This document shows, piece by piece, positions 1-5,595 of a DNA stretch of 6,283 nucleotides. Source of the stretch: Tardiphaga sp. Its GTDB lineage: Bacteria > Pseudomonadota > Alphaproteobacteria > Rhizobiales > Xanthobacteraceae. The DNA is taken from positions 1 to 6,283 of the forward strand of contig JAQGJF010000194.1 in NCBI GenBank assembly GCA_028290765.1. The letters run 5' to 3'. The position numbers and the translations under genes were made by a program. Numbering within the stretch: the first letter of the stretch is position 1; every line of letters begins with the position of its first letter. The notes below the pieces were generated by a model, which worked only from the letters and a program-made list of their open reading frames with translations, had not been told where the DNA came from and did no database searches.

Positions 1-63
1 CTTGGGATTTCGCCGCACTCGGTCGAGGCGATACTGCAGAAGATTCTGTCGAATTGCGGATGA
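1..63 (+). CDS. 3' end of an unidentified CDS entering from the left edge (LuxR-type HTH or integrase C-terminus)
   Basis: The frame beginning at base 1 is open from the edge and reads LGISPHSVEAILQKILSNCG before a TGA at 61-63. These 20 residues resemble the recognition-helix region of LuxR-type helix-turn-helix domains (LGISPHTVK...L..IL.KLG pattern). They also resemble the C-terminal segment of phage-type tyrosine recombinases (LGI.PHVVEAVLNH pattern). Both matches are from memory and the fragment is too short to decide. In the LuxR reading the protein stops about ten residues earlier than usual. In the integrase reading the catalytic His/Tyr segment that should follow is missing, so the gene would be degenerate. 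Identification is open. Confidence 0.3.
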   Translation, partial: LGISPHSVEAILQKILSNCG

Positions 64-156
64 AAGAGGCTCCGCACTGCTTTTTGGGCGCAATCCATCG
101 GTCCCGGTGGATTCAGGAAGCCGTGGGCAACAAGCGGCGCTGGCAAAGAGCTGCCT

Positions 157-176
157 GATCCGGCTAAGTTCGGATC
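157..176. terminator. Hairpin downstream of the dodecin gene, possible terminator
   Basis: A 6-bp perfect inverted repeat (GATCCG at 157-162, CGGATC at 171-176, 8-base loop) lies 14 bases past the dodecin stop on its downstream side. A second small stem (TCTC-GTT-GAGA, 175-185) partly overlaps it. No U-run follows on the minus strand, so intrinsic termination is uncertain. Confidence 0.25.
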
Positions 177-189
177 TCGTTGAGACCAG

Positions 190-399
190 TTATTTGTCCA
201 ATGTAAACCCGACTTTCAGTGTCACTTGATAGTGGCGAACGGATCCCTTTTCAATATGGCCTCTCGTTTGGAGGACTTCGAACCATTTCATTTCACGAAG
301 AGTCTTGGATGCGCGGGTTATGGCATTCTGAATGGCATCTTCTATGCTTTTCTCGGACGACCCCACGAGTTCCAGAATTTTGTAAACATGATCTTCCAT
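190..399 (-). CDS. Dodecin family flavin-binding protein
   Basis: This 69-residue protein matches the dodecin family (usual length 65-75) along its whole length. Dodecins form hollow cytoplasmic dodecamers that bind riboflavin, FMN or FAD, and are thought to store flavin and quench its photochemistry. The visible signature is [15 protein letters not shown], then a helix ([17 protein letters not shown], about 18-34), WFEV at 39-42, RGHIE at 46-50 and YQVTLKVGF at 57-65. Trp39 and Gln58 have the same spacing as the Trp36/Gln55 flavin-contact pair known from the Halorhodospira protein, so the binding site looks intact. The ATG at 399 is chosen because GGAGG lies seven bases upstream and residue 2 onward matches the family. 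The open frame continues upstream to 558, but that extension resembles nothing. The gene appears to be transcribed alone, and its base composition is less GC-rich than the cluster to the right. Confidence 0.93.
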   Translation of the reverse strand: MEDHVYKILELVGSSEKSIEDAIQNAITRASKTLREMKWFEVLQTRGHIEKGSVRHYQVTLKVGFTLDK

Positions 400-406
400 T
401 TGATAT

Positions 407-411
407 CCTCC
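407..411 (-). promoter_or_regulatory. Shine-Dalgarno site of the dodecin gene
   Basis: The minus strand reads GGAGG, seven bases before the ATG at 399. This fixes the dodecin start at 399 rather than at the upstream in-frame ATG at 558. Confidence 0.8.
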
Positions 412-1050
412 AGGTAGAACCGGTTCAGATCCAGTCTTGCCGACATTCTGAATGAGGCGCTTCTCTGGGATTAACGACCAGAGAGAGAGAATACCTACAA
501 GAAATCGGACGGGAGACCGAAGCTTACAAATCGCGCCGGGAGGGTCATGCTGGGCCATGCCTCACTGATGCGGCCCATAGACCGCTCCCGGCACGTGTTC
601 GTGAGTTAAGCCGCTACGCTGCAGCCCGAACGTTTGCAGCAGCGGTCACTGCGGCAACCTTTGCAGGTGGAGTCATTGCGCCTCCTTCGTTCTCGGCCAA
701 CGGATTATTATTGGCCTTGTGAAGAGGTGTGTCGCACAACTTGCCTGTCAAGGGGCAGCCGTTGCTGTACCACTAACGCAAACATGGGCAGATAGATTGC
801 GAAATGCCGGTAAAGCTTTCAATGCGGCACTGCAGCGAACAACGTGAAGCCGAACCCTTAGATGGTCAAACGCGCTACATCCGCCTGCGTTCAGCCGCCT
901 GACGTCCGGCGTGGGTCAAAATTCGCCTTTGAGGAACGTCTGAACCCGCCGCGCTAAGCGGACGTTCGCCAAACGGTGGAGTTGGCAAACTGCCAACGAC
1001 AGACATTGAAGATGCAATCACACGCGCAACCGTGCCTCGACGTCGGGGTT
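412..1050. other. Stretch of about 640 bases with no convincing gene
   Basis: Nothing recognisable is encoded here on either strand. It must contain the dodecin promoter near its left end, but I see no clear -35/-10 pair. It also holds the 3' flank of the binding-protein gene at its right end. On the plus strand one frame stays open from 456 to a TGA at 720-722 with no ATG. A GTG at 719 overlaps that stop and opens a 42-codon frame ending at 847. An AGAGAGAGAGA dinucleotide run lies at 480-490. Composition is less GC-rich than the operon to the right. It could be ordinary intergenic DNA or a decayed gene; no terminal repeats or transposase residues were seen. Confidence 0.5.
981..997. repeat. 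Perfect 7-bp inverted repeat with 3-base loop, possible terminator or operator
   Basis: GTTGGCA at 981-987 and TGCCAAC at 991-997 are exact reverse complements separated by AAC. It lies about 55 bases beyond the stop of the binding-protein gene, so it could be the transcription end of the leftward operon. No T-run follows on the minus strand, so Rho-independent termination is not assured. A protein-binding dyad is an alternative. Confidence 0.4.
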
Positions 1051-2064
1051 CTATTTAAAGGGGATAGCGTACATCAGGCCGCCCTTGTTCCAGGTCGCGT
1101 TCAGGCCGCGCTCGAGCTTCAGTGGGCTCGCCTGGCCCGCATTGCGCTCGAAGATCTCGGCGTAGTTACCGCCCGCCTTGATGGCCTGCACCATCCATTT
1201 GTTGTCGAGGCCGAGCCGCGATCCGAGTTCGCCGGTGCTGCCGAGCAGGCGCTGGATCGACGGCACGTTGCTGGATTTTGCCATGTCGTCCGCCTTGGCG
1301 GCGGTGACGCCGAGTTCTTCCGCCTCGATCAAGCCGTAGTGAAGCCAGGCGATGATGTCGGTCCACACCTCGTCGCCGTTGCGCGTGAACGGCCCGAGGG
1401 GTTCCTTGCTGATCGTCTGCGGCAGGACGAGGTAGTCGGCGGCGTTCGGCGCCGCCGTGGCCACCGCGCCGGCGAGGGCGGATGCGTCCTGGGTCATGGC
1501 ATCGCAACGCCCGCCGAAAAACGTCTGGTACATGGTATCGACGCGATCGAACACCAGCGGCTTCCACTCGATCCCGTTGGCGCGACCGTAGTCGCCGAGC
1601 GTCACCTCATGGGTCGTTCCCTGCGCGACGCAGACGGTGGCGCCATTGAGCCCCTTCAGGTCTTTCACGCCGCTGTCACGCCGGACGACAAAACCCTGGC
1701 CGTCGTAGAAATTGATCGGCCCCTGTCGCAGGCCGAGGGTCACGCCGCGCAGATAGGTCTGCGTGGAATTGCGATAGAGCACATCGATCTCGCCGGACTG
1801 CAGCGCGGTGAATCTGTTTTGCGCCGTGAGCGCGACATAGCGCACCTTGTTGGCGTCACCGAGAACGCCCGCCGCCAATGCGCGACAATAGTCGACGTCG
1901 AGGCCCTTGTAATTGCCCTGGGAGTCCGGCACCGAGAATCCGGCAAAGCCTGCGCTGACGCCGCACACCAGCGTGCCGCGCTGCTTGACGGTGTCGAGTG
2001 TTCCGGCGGCCGCCGCCGAAATCCAGGCAGCGAGCAATCCGGTAGCAATGATGATTCTATTCAT
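1051..2064 (-). CDS. Periplasmic amino-acid-binding protein of a polar amino acid ABC transporter (AapJ/BztA type)
   Basis: This 337-residue extracellular solute-binding protein of family 3 captures an amino acid in the periplasm and delivers it to the membrane permeases. Length and layout match the AapJ/BztA subgroup (about 340). Residues 1-20 form a signal peptide (MNR, hydrophobic core, AAAA) with likely cleavage before Gly21. Family landmarks in order are LDTVKQRGTLVCGVS (23-37), GLDVDYCRALAA (54-65), RFTALQSGEIDVL (84-96), FYDGQGFVV (119-127), ISKEPLGP (218-225), and near the end LERGLNATWNKGGL (317-330). Arg106 and Asp193 sit where the family binds the alpha-carboxylate and alpha-amino group. 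In the common AapJ motif an Asp follows that Arg, but here it is Gly107. The ATG at 2064 is preferred over a TTG at 2088 because GGAGGAGGAG lies just upstream and the signal peptide starts there. It is the last gene of the leftward operon, 16 bases after the aminotransferase stop. Confidence 0.93.
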   Translation of the reverse strand: MNRIIIATGLLAAWISAAAAGTLDTVKQRGTLVCGVSAGFAGFSVPDSQGNYKGLDVDYCRALAAGVLGDANKVRYVALTAQNRFTALQSGEIDVLYRNSTQTYLRGVTLGLRQGPINFYDGQGFVVRRDSGVKDLKGLNGATVCVAQGTTHEVTLGDYGRANGIEWKPLVFDRVDTMYQTFFGGRCDAMTQDASALAGAVATAAPNAADYLVLPQTISKEPLGPFTRNGDEVWTDIIAWLHYGLIEAEELGVTAAKADDMAKSSNVPSIQRLLGSTGELGSRLGLDNKWMVQAIKAGGNYAEIFERNAGQASPLKLERGLNATWNKGGLMYAIPFK

Positions 2065-2068
2065 TCCG

Positions 2069-2079
2069 CTCCTCCTCCT
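2069..2079 (-). promoter_or_regulatory. Extended Shine-Dalgarno site of the binding-protein gene
   Basis: The minus strand reads GGAGGAGGAGC immediately before CGGA and the ATG at 2064. This is an unusually long purine-rich site in the short gap after the aminotransferase stop. It fits the need for more binding protein than the other products of the same transcript, and it decides the start. Confidence 0.75.
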
Positions 2080-2080
2080 G

Positions 2081-3427
2081 CTAAACAACTGTTTTCAATG
2101 CGCCGTCTACGGCAGAGCCTAATCTGTCGACGATCATGTCGATATCGTCCGGTGTCGCGATATAGGGCGGCGCTAGCAGGACATGGTCGCCGCTACGGCC
2201 ATCCATCGTCCCGCCGGCGGGATAGCAGGCAAGGCCGGCTTCGAACGCCGCAGCCTTGATCCGCTGGTTGAGTTTGAGGCCGGGATCGAACGGCAGGCGG
2301 CTGCCGCGATCGGCGACCAGCTCGATGGCCTGAAACAGGCCGCGCCCACGGATATCGCCGACATGCCGGTGATTGCCGAAGCGTTCGGCCAGGCGCTGCT
2401 CGAGGTGATGGCCGAGATCCCTGACCTTTTCGAGCAATTTCTCCTCAGCGATGATCCGCTGCACTTCGAGCGCCGCCGCGCAGGCCAGCGGGTGGGCGAG
2501 ATAGGTATGTCCGTGCTGGAAGGCTCCCGAGCCCTGCCGGATGGTGTCGATGATATCGGCGCTTGCGAGCATGGCGCCGATCGGCTGGTAGCCGCCGCCC
2601 AGCCCCTTGGCGATGGTCTGGATGTCGGGCGCAATGCCCTCCTGTTCCCAGGCGTGAAGCGTGCCGGTGCGGCCCATGCCGCACATCACCTCGTCGAGGA
2701 TGAGCAGGGCGCCGTGCCGGTCGCAGATCTCGCGCACCGCCTTGAAGTAGCCCTCGGGCGGCGGCACGCAGCCGGCGGTGGCGCCGACCACGGGCTCGGC
2801 AATGAAGGCCGCCACCGTGTCGGGGCCGAGGCGCTGGAACTCGGCTTCCAGTTCGGCCGCCAGCCGCGCCGTGAAATCGGCTTCCGATTCATCGTCGCGT
2901 TTTTCGTGATACGCAAACGCCGCCGTCACATGGCTGAAGGCGGACGACAGCAACGGCGCATAGGGTTCACGGCGCCAGGCGTTTCCGCCTGCCGCCAGCG
3001 CGCCCAAGGTATTGCCGTGGTAGCTCTGGCGGCGGGCGATGAAGCGCTGACGCTGCGGCTGGCCGCGTTCGATGAAATATTGCCGCGCCAGCTTGATGCC
3101 GGCTTCGATGGCTTCGGATCCGCCGCTGACCAGATAGGCATAGGCGAGGCCGCCGGGCTCGTCGCCGACGAGCCGGTCGGCCAGCGCCTCGGCCGGCTCA
3201 GAGGAAAAAAAGCCGGTATGGGCATAAGCGAGCTTCGACGCCTGCCTGGAAATGGCCTCGATCACGCGCGGATGCTGATGTCCGAGGCAGGAAACGGCCG
3301 CGCCGCCGGAGCCATCGAGAATACGGCGGCCGTCCTCGGCAATGAGCCAGACGCCGTCCCCGCCGACAGCCCTGGGAGGGGTTTCGCGCAGGCTTCGATG
3401 CAGCACGCGGCTCTGTCTGGCGCCCAT
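2081..3427 (-). CDS. Class III PLP-dependent aminotransferase
   Basis: A 448-residue cytoplasmic fold-type I aminotransferase of class III (ornithine / omega-amino acid / 4-aminobutyrate group), which moves an amino group from an amine or amino acid to a keto acid through PLP. Numbered from the ATG at 3427, the phosphate-binding segment VSGGSEAIE is at about 100-108 and YHGNT at 136-140. LILDEV with the pyridine-nitrogen Asp is at 242-247 (Asp245), and TIAKGLGGG carries the Schiff-base Lys274. GHTYLAHP at 306-313 has the Thr that contacts the phosphate of the partner subunit. All core PLP residues are therefore present. The frame can also start at a TTG at 3436 overlapping the regulator's stop. 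The ATG at 3427 is preferred, with AAAGG nine bases upstream. The substrate cannot be told from sequence. Its place between a regulator and an amino-acid-binding protein suggests it acts on what the transporter imports. Confidence 0.9.
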   Translation of the reverse strand: MGARQSRVLHRSLRETPPRAVGGDGVWLIAEDGRRILDGSGGAAVSCLGHQHPRVIEAISRQASKLAYAHTGFFSSEPAEALADRLVGDEPGGLAYAYLVSGGSEAIEAGIKLARQYFIERGQPQRQRFIARRQSYHGNTLGALAAGGNAWRREPYAPLLSSAFSHVTAAFAYHEKRDDESEADFTARLAAELEAEFQRLGPDTVAAFIAEPVVGATAGCVPPPEGYFKAVREICDRHGALLILDEVMCGMGRTGTLHAWEQEGIAPDIQTIAKGLGGGYQPIGAMLASADIIDTIRQGSGAFQHGHTYLAHPLACAAALEVQRIIAEEKLLEKVRDLGHHLEQRLAERFGNHRHVGDIRGRGLFQAIELVADRGSRLPFDPGLKLNQRIKAAAFEAGLACYPAGGTMDGRSGDHVLLAPPYIATPDDIDMIVDRLGSAVDGALKTVV

Positions 3428-3432
3428 GAGTT

Positions 3433-4308
3433 TCAACCTTTCTCGGCGACATATTGCGACATCGCCGCGAGGCGAGCTTCGGTCTCTTCGAGGCGGCGCT
3501 TCGCGCCCGCGCCGCCAAGCGCGAAGGTGACGGCGGCAAGCGACTGCGCGACGGCAATCGCACCGGTCAGGCTCGGAAAGAAACCGGGCGAGGCGGCCGC
3601 CTCGAACAGCAGAAGGTGATCGGCGCCCTCCGCCATTGGTGCGGCGACCGTATCGGCGATCGCGATCAGCGCAGCGCCGGAATCATGCGCCGCGCGTGCC
3701 GACAAAACACTCGCCGTTGAATAGGGCGCAAAGCCGATGACGATGACGGCGTCGCCGGCACGGAATGCGCCGAGGTCGAGATCCTCGGGACCCGAACCGC
3801 CAACCAGCTGCACGGCGTCGGGCCGGAACAGGCGAAGCTGGTAATTGAGCAATTCCGCCACGCTGCGGCAGCTTCGAAAGCCGGCAATCCAGATCCGTTG
3901 CGCCGCGTGCAGAGTCTTGGCCGCCGTTGCCACGGCGCCTGGGGAAATGCGGGCAAGGCCGGCCGCTTCGGCTTCGAGCTTGTCGGCGACCAGCGTGACG
4001 TCGGAATTGGGGCCATGGCGCCGCCCCCTGGCCCGGCCCGAGAATGGAGACGGCTGCGCGGGCCGGCGTGCCTCGGTCAAGGCGGCACGGAGCTCGTCCC
4101 ATCCCGAATAACCAAGCGCCTGCGCCAGCCGTGTAAACGAAGCGGGATCGGCGCCCGCCGTCGCGGCCAATTCGCGCATCGAACGCGTCGTGGCGTCGTA
4201 ATCATTGGCGGCAACGAACCGCCCGACTTCCCGCAGCCGCATCGGCAGCGAGGGCAGGGCGCTGCAGAGTTCATTGAGCGGCGAGGACTTCGGCTGTTGC
4301 TGGGCCAT
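3433..4308 (-). CDS. RpiR/MurR-family transcriptional regulator (HTH plus SIS domain)
   Basis: A 291-residue DNA-binding regulator. The N-terminal RpiR-type helix-turn-helix spans about 12-78, with RSMRELAATAGADPASF leading into the recognition helix and the family's LGYSGWDEL at 65-73. A basic, Pro/Arg-rich linker (about 80-100) joins it to a SIS sugar-isomerase-like domain (about 125-262). That domain begins with the beta-strand IWIAGFRSCRSVAELL (139-154), continues with AVIVIGFAPYSTASV (187-201), and normally senses a phosphosugar or other small ligand. It heads the leftward operon, its TGA overlaps a possible TTG start of the aminotransferase, and it is divergent from the permeases, so it probably controls both arms and itself. 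The start at 4308 has no Shine-Dalgarno sequence. No other in-frame start exists before an upstream stop at 4336-4338, and the next Met (residue 23) would cut into the DNA-binding domain. Activator or repressor is unknown. Confidence 0.9.
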   Translation of the reverse strand: MAQQQPKSSPLNELCSALPSLPMRLREVGRFVAANDYDATTRSMRELAATAGADPASFTRLAQALGYSGWDELRAALTEARRPAQPSPFSGRARGRRHGPNSDVTLVADKLEAEAAGLARISPGAVATAAKTLHAAQRIWIAGFRSCRSVAELLNYQLRLFRPDAVQLVGGSGPEDLDLGAFRAGDAVIVIGFAPYSTASVLSARAAHDSGAALIAIADTVAAPMAEGADHLLLFEAAASPGFFPSLTGAIAVAQSLAAVTFALGGAGAKRRLEETEARLAAMSQYVAEKG

Positions 4309-4313
4309 GAAAC

Positions 4314-4343
4314 ATATGTTGCATAAAACAGATTTTCATGCAA
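4314..4343 (-). promoter_or_regulatory. Candidate promoter of the leftward operon
   Basis: On the minus strand TTGCAT (4343-4338) is followed after 17 bases by AACATA (4320-4315), running into CATATG. This is an acceptable -35 with a weak -10 match. Transcription would then begin within a few bases of the regulator's ATG at 4308. It is built from the inverted repeat, so occupation of the operator would block it. Confidence 0.35.
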
Positions 4344-4348
4344 CATAT
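4319..4348 (+). promoter_or_regulatory. Candidate promoter of the rightward permease operon
   Basis: TTGCAT at 4319-4324 is followed after 17 bases by AACATA at 4342-4347 (or ACATAT one base on). It is the mirror image of the leftward candidate. It would give a leader of about 50 bases before the GTG at 4405. The elements match consensus only partly. Confidence 0.35.
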
Positions 4349-4390
4349 GAAGCGCGCCTCGTGCGTCCAGCTGAAGATCGTTGCTGACAG

Positions 4391-4395
4391 AAGGA
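4391..4395 (+). promoter_or_regulatory. Shine-Dalgarno site deciding a GTG start for the first permease
   Basis: AAGGA ends nine bases before the GTG at 4405. The frame also has a TTG at 4381 lying upstream of this site, which therefore favours the GTG. Confidence 0.55.
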
Positions 4396-4404
4396 TCTTG
4401 TGCC

Positions 4405-5592
4405 GTGACGATACCCGCGTCCGGACCTGCTCGCCGCAAGCGCTCGCTCTTCTCCTTGAGCCATGAGCGCCTTGTCGGACTTCTCTGGCAGGTCGTGGTG
4501 GTGGGGCTCGCGATCGCGGCTGTCGCCTGGCTCTGGTCCAACGCCGCTCACAATCTGTCGGTGCGCCGCATCTCGACCGGCTTTGCCTTTCTCGGTCGCG
4601 AGGCCGGGATGCCGATTGCCGACGCCTGGATCGCCTACAGTCCGCAGAACACCTACCTGCGCGCCTTCATGGTCGGCGTCGTCAATACGCTCCGTGTCGC
4701 GGTGATCGGCATCGTGCTTGCGACGGTGTTGGGAACGCTGATCGGCATTGCGCGGCTGTCGTCCAATTGGCTGCTGTCCCGCCTGGCGGCAGTCTATGTC
4801 GAAGTGCTGCGGGATATCCCGCTGCTGCTGCAGCTTCTGTTCTGGTACGTGCTGATGCAGGGACTGCCCGCGGCCCGCGCCGCATGGATGCCGATCGACG
4901 GCGTGTACCTTTCAAACCGCGGTCTGGTGCTGCCCTCGATGGCGATCGAGGCGGGAAACCTGTGGGTGATCGGCGCCGCCGCGCTTGGGCTGCTCGCTTG
5001 CTATGCAGTGCGCAAGCGCCTGGTGGCGCGGCAATTGCTCGATGGCAAGCCGCGTTCGCTCTGGCCATACGCGCTCGGCCTCGTGGTCGGACTGCCGGCT
5101 CTGGTGTCATGGGGTCTGGGAGTCTCCTGGGCCATCGCCATGCCCGAGTTGCGCGGCTTCAATTTTGTCGGTGGATTGACGCTGTCGCCGGAGTATTTCG
5201 CGCTGCTGGTTGCGCTCGTCACCTACACCTCGGCCTTCATCGCCGAGATCGTGCGCAGCGGCATCCAGGCCGTTCCGAACGGGCAGTGGGATGCCGCCAG
5301 GGCGCTCGGTCTGCGCCACAGTTTCGTCCTTCAGCGCATCGTCATGCCGCAGGCGCTTCGCGTCATCATTCCGCCGATGACCAGCCAGTATCTGAACCTG
5401 ACGAAGAATTCTTCACTGGCCGTCGCGGTCGGCTACCAGGACATCGTGTCGGTCGCGAATACCACGCTGAATCAGACCGGCCAGGCCATCGAATCGATCG
5501 CGCTCATCATGGGGGTGTTCCTGACGATCAGCCTCGGCATCAGCCTGTTCATGAACTGGTACAACGCGCGCATCGCGCTATCGGAGCGCTGA
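4405..5592 (+). CDS. Amino acid ABC transporter permease (AapQ/BztB type)
   Basis: A 395-residue inner-membrane permease of the polar amino acid (HisM/AapQ) family, which forms half of the translocation channel. An N-terminal cytoplasmic tail rich in Arg/Lys is followed by a first membrane helix at about 25-44. The segment ISTGFAFLGREAGMPI (56-71) is typical of AapQ. The transport domain starts near AFMVGVVNTLRVAVIGIV (87-104) and continues through GIARLSSNWLLSRLAAVYVE and the RDIPLLLQLLFWY segment (136-148). The extra hydrophobic block at about 185-245 is the insertion that makes AapQ-type permeases (about 400 residues) longer than HisM types. The ATPase-coupling EAA loop is QWDAARALGLR at 294-304, with DAA for EAA, followed by PQALRVIIPP and LNLTKNSSLAVAVGY (330-344). 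The stop lies three bases before the next permease gene. It is divergent from the regulator. Confidence 0.93.
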   Translation: MTIPASGPARRKRSLFSLSHERLVGLLWQVVVVGLAIAAVAWLWSNAAHNLSVRRISTGFAFLGREAGMPIADAWIAYSPQNTYLRAFMVGVVNTLRVAVIGIVLATVLGTLIGIARLSSNWLLSRLAAVYVEVLRDIPLLLQLLFWYVLMQGLPAARAAWMPIDGVYLSNRGLVLPSMAIEAGNLWVIGAAALGLLACYAVRKRLVARQLLDGKPRSLWPYALGLVVGLPALVSWGLGVSWAIAMPELRGFNFVGGLTLSPEYFALLVALVTYTSAFIAEIVRSGIQAVPNGQWDAARALGLRHSFVLQRIVMPQALRVIIPPMTSQYLNLTKNSSLAVAVGYQDIVSVANTTLNQTGQAIESIALIMGVFLTISLGISLFMNWYNARIALSER

Positions 5593-5595
5593 CCG

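Larger units (their letters stand above)
4313..4349. promoter_or_regulatory. Perfect 12-bp inverted repeat, candidate operator of the RpiR-type regulator
   Basis: CATATGTTGCAT at 4313-4324 and ATGCAACATATG at 4338-4349 are exact reverse complements. They are separated by a 13-base AT-rich spacer, giving a centre-to-centre distance of 25 bases. The repeat begins 4 bases upstream of the regulator's start codon and stands out as AT-rich in a GC-rich region. The left copy also lies in a self-complementary decamer, AACATATGTT (4311-4320). Location and symmetry make it the likely binding site for the adjacent regulator; binding itself is inference. Confidence 0.7.

Noticed and set aside
400..558. 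Upstream extension of the dodecin frame to an ATG at 558
   Set aside because: The extra 53 residues match nothing in the dodecin family, and a strong GGAGG site seven bases before the ATG at 399 marks the true start.
1035..1048. Near-palindrome CCTCGACGTCGGGG just past the binding-protein stop as a terminator
   Set aside because: It is self-complementary at its centre with no loop and has no T-run, so it is not a credible intrinsic terminator hairpin.
976..2259. 427-codon plus-strand open frame
   Set aside because: It is antisense to the binding-protein gene, a typical open shadow in GC-rich DNA. Its translation (rich in HRVDALG-type composition) resembles no family, while the minus strand matches one throughout.
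2183..3619. 478-codon plus-strand open frame
   Set aside because: It is the antisense shadow of the aminotransferase and part of the regulator. The minus-strand products have intact catalytic and domain motifs.
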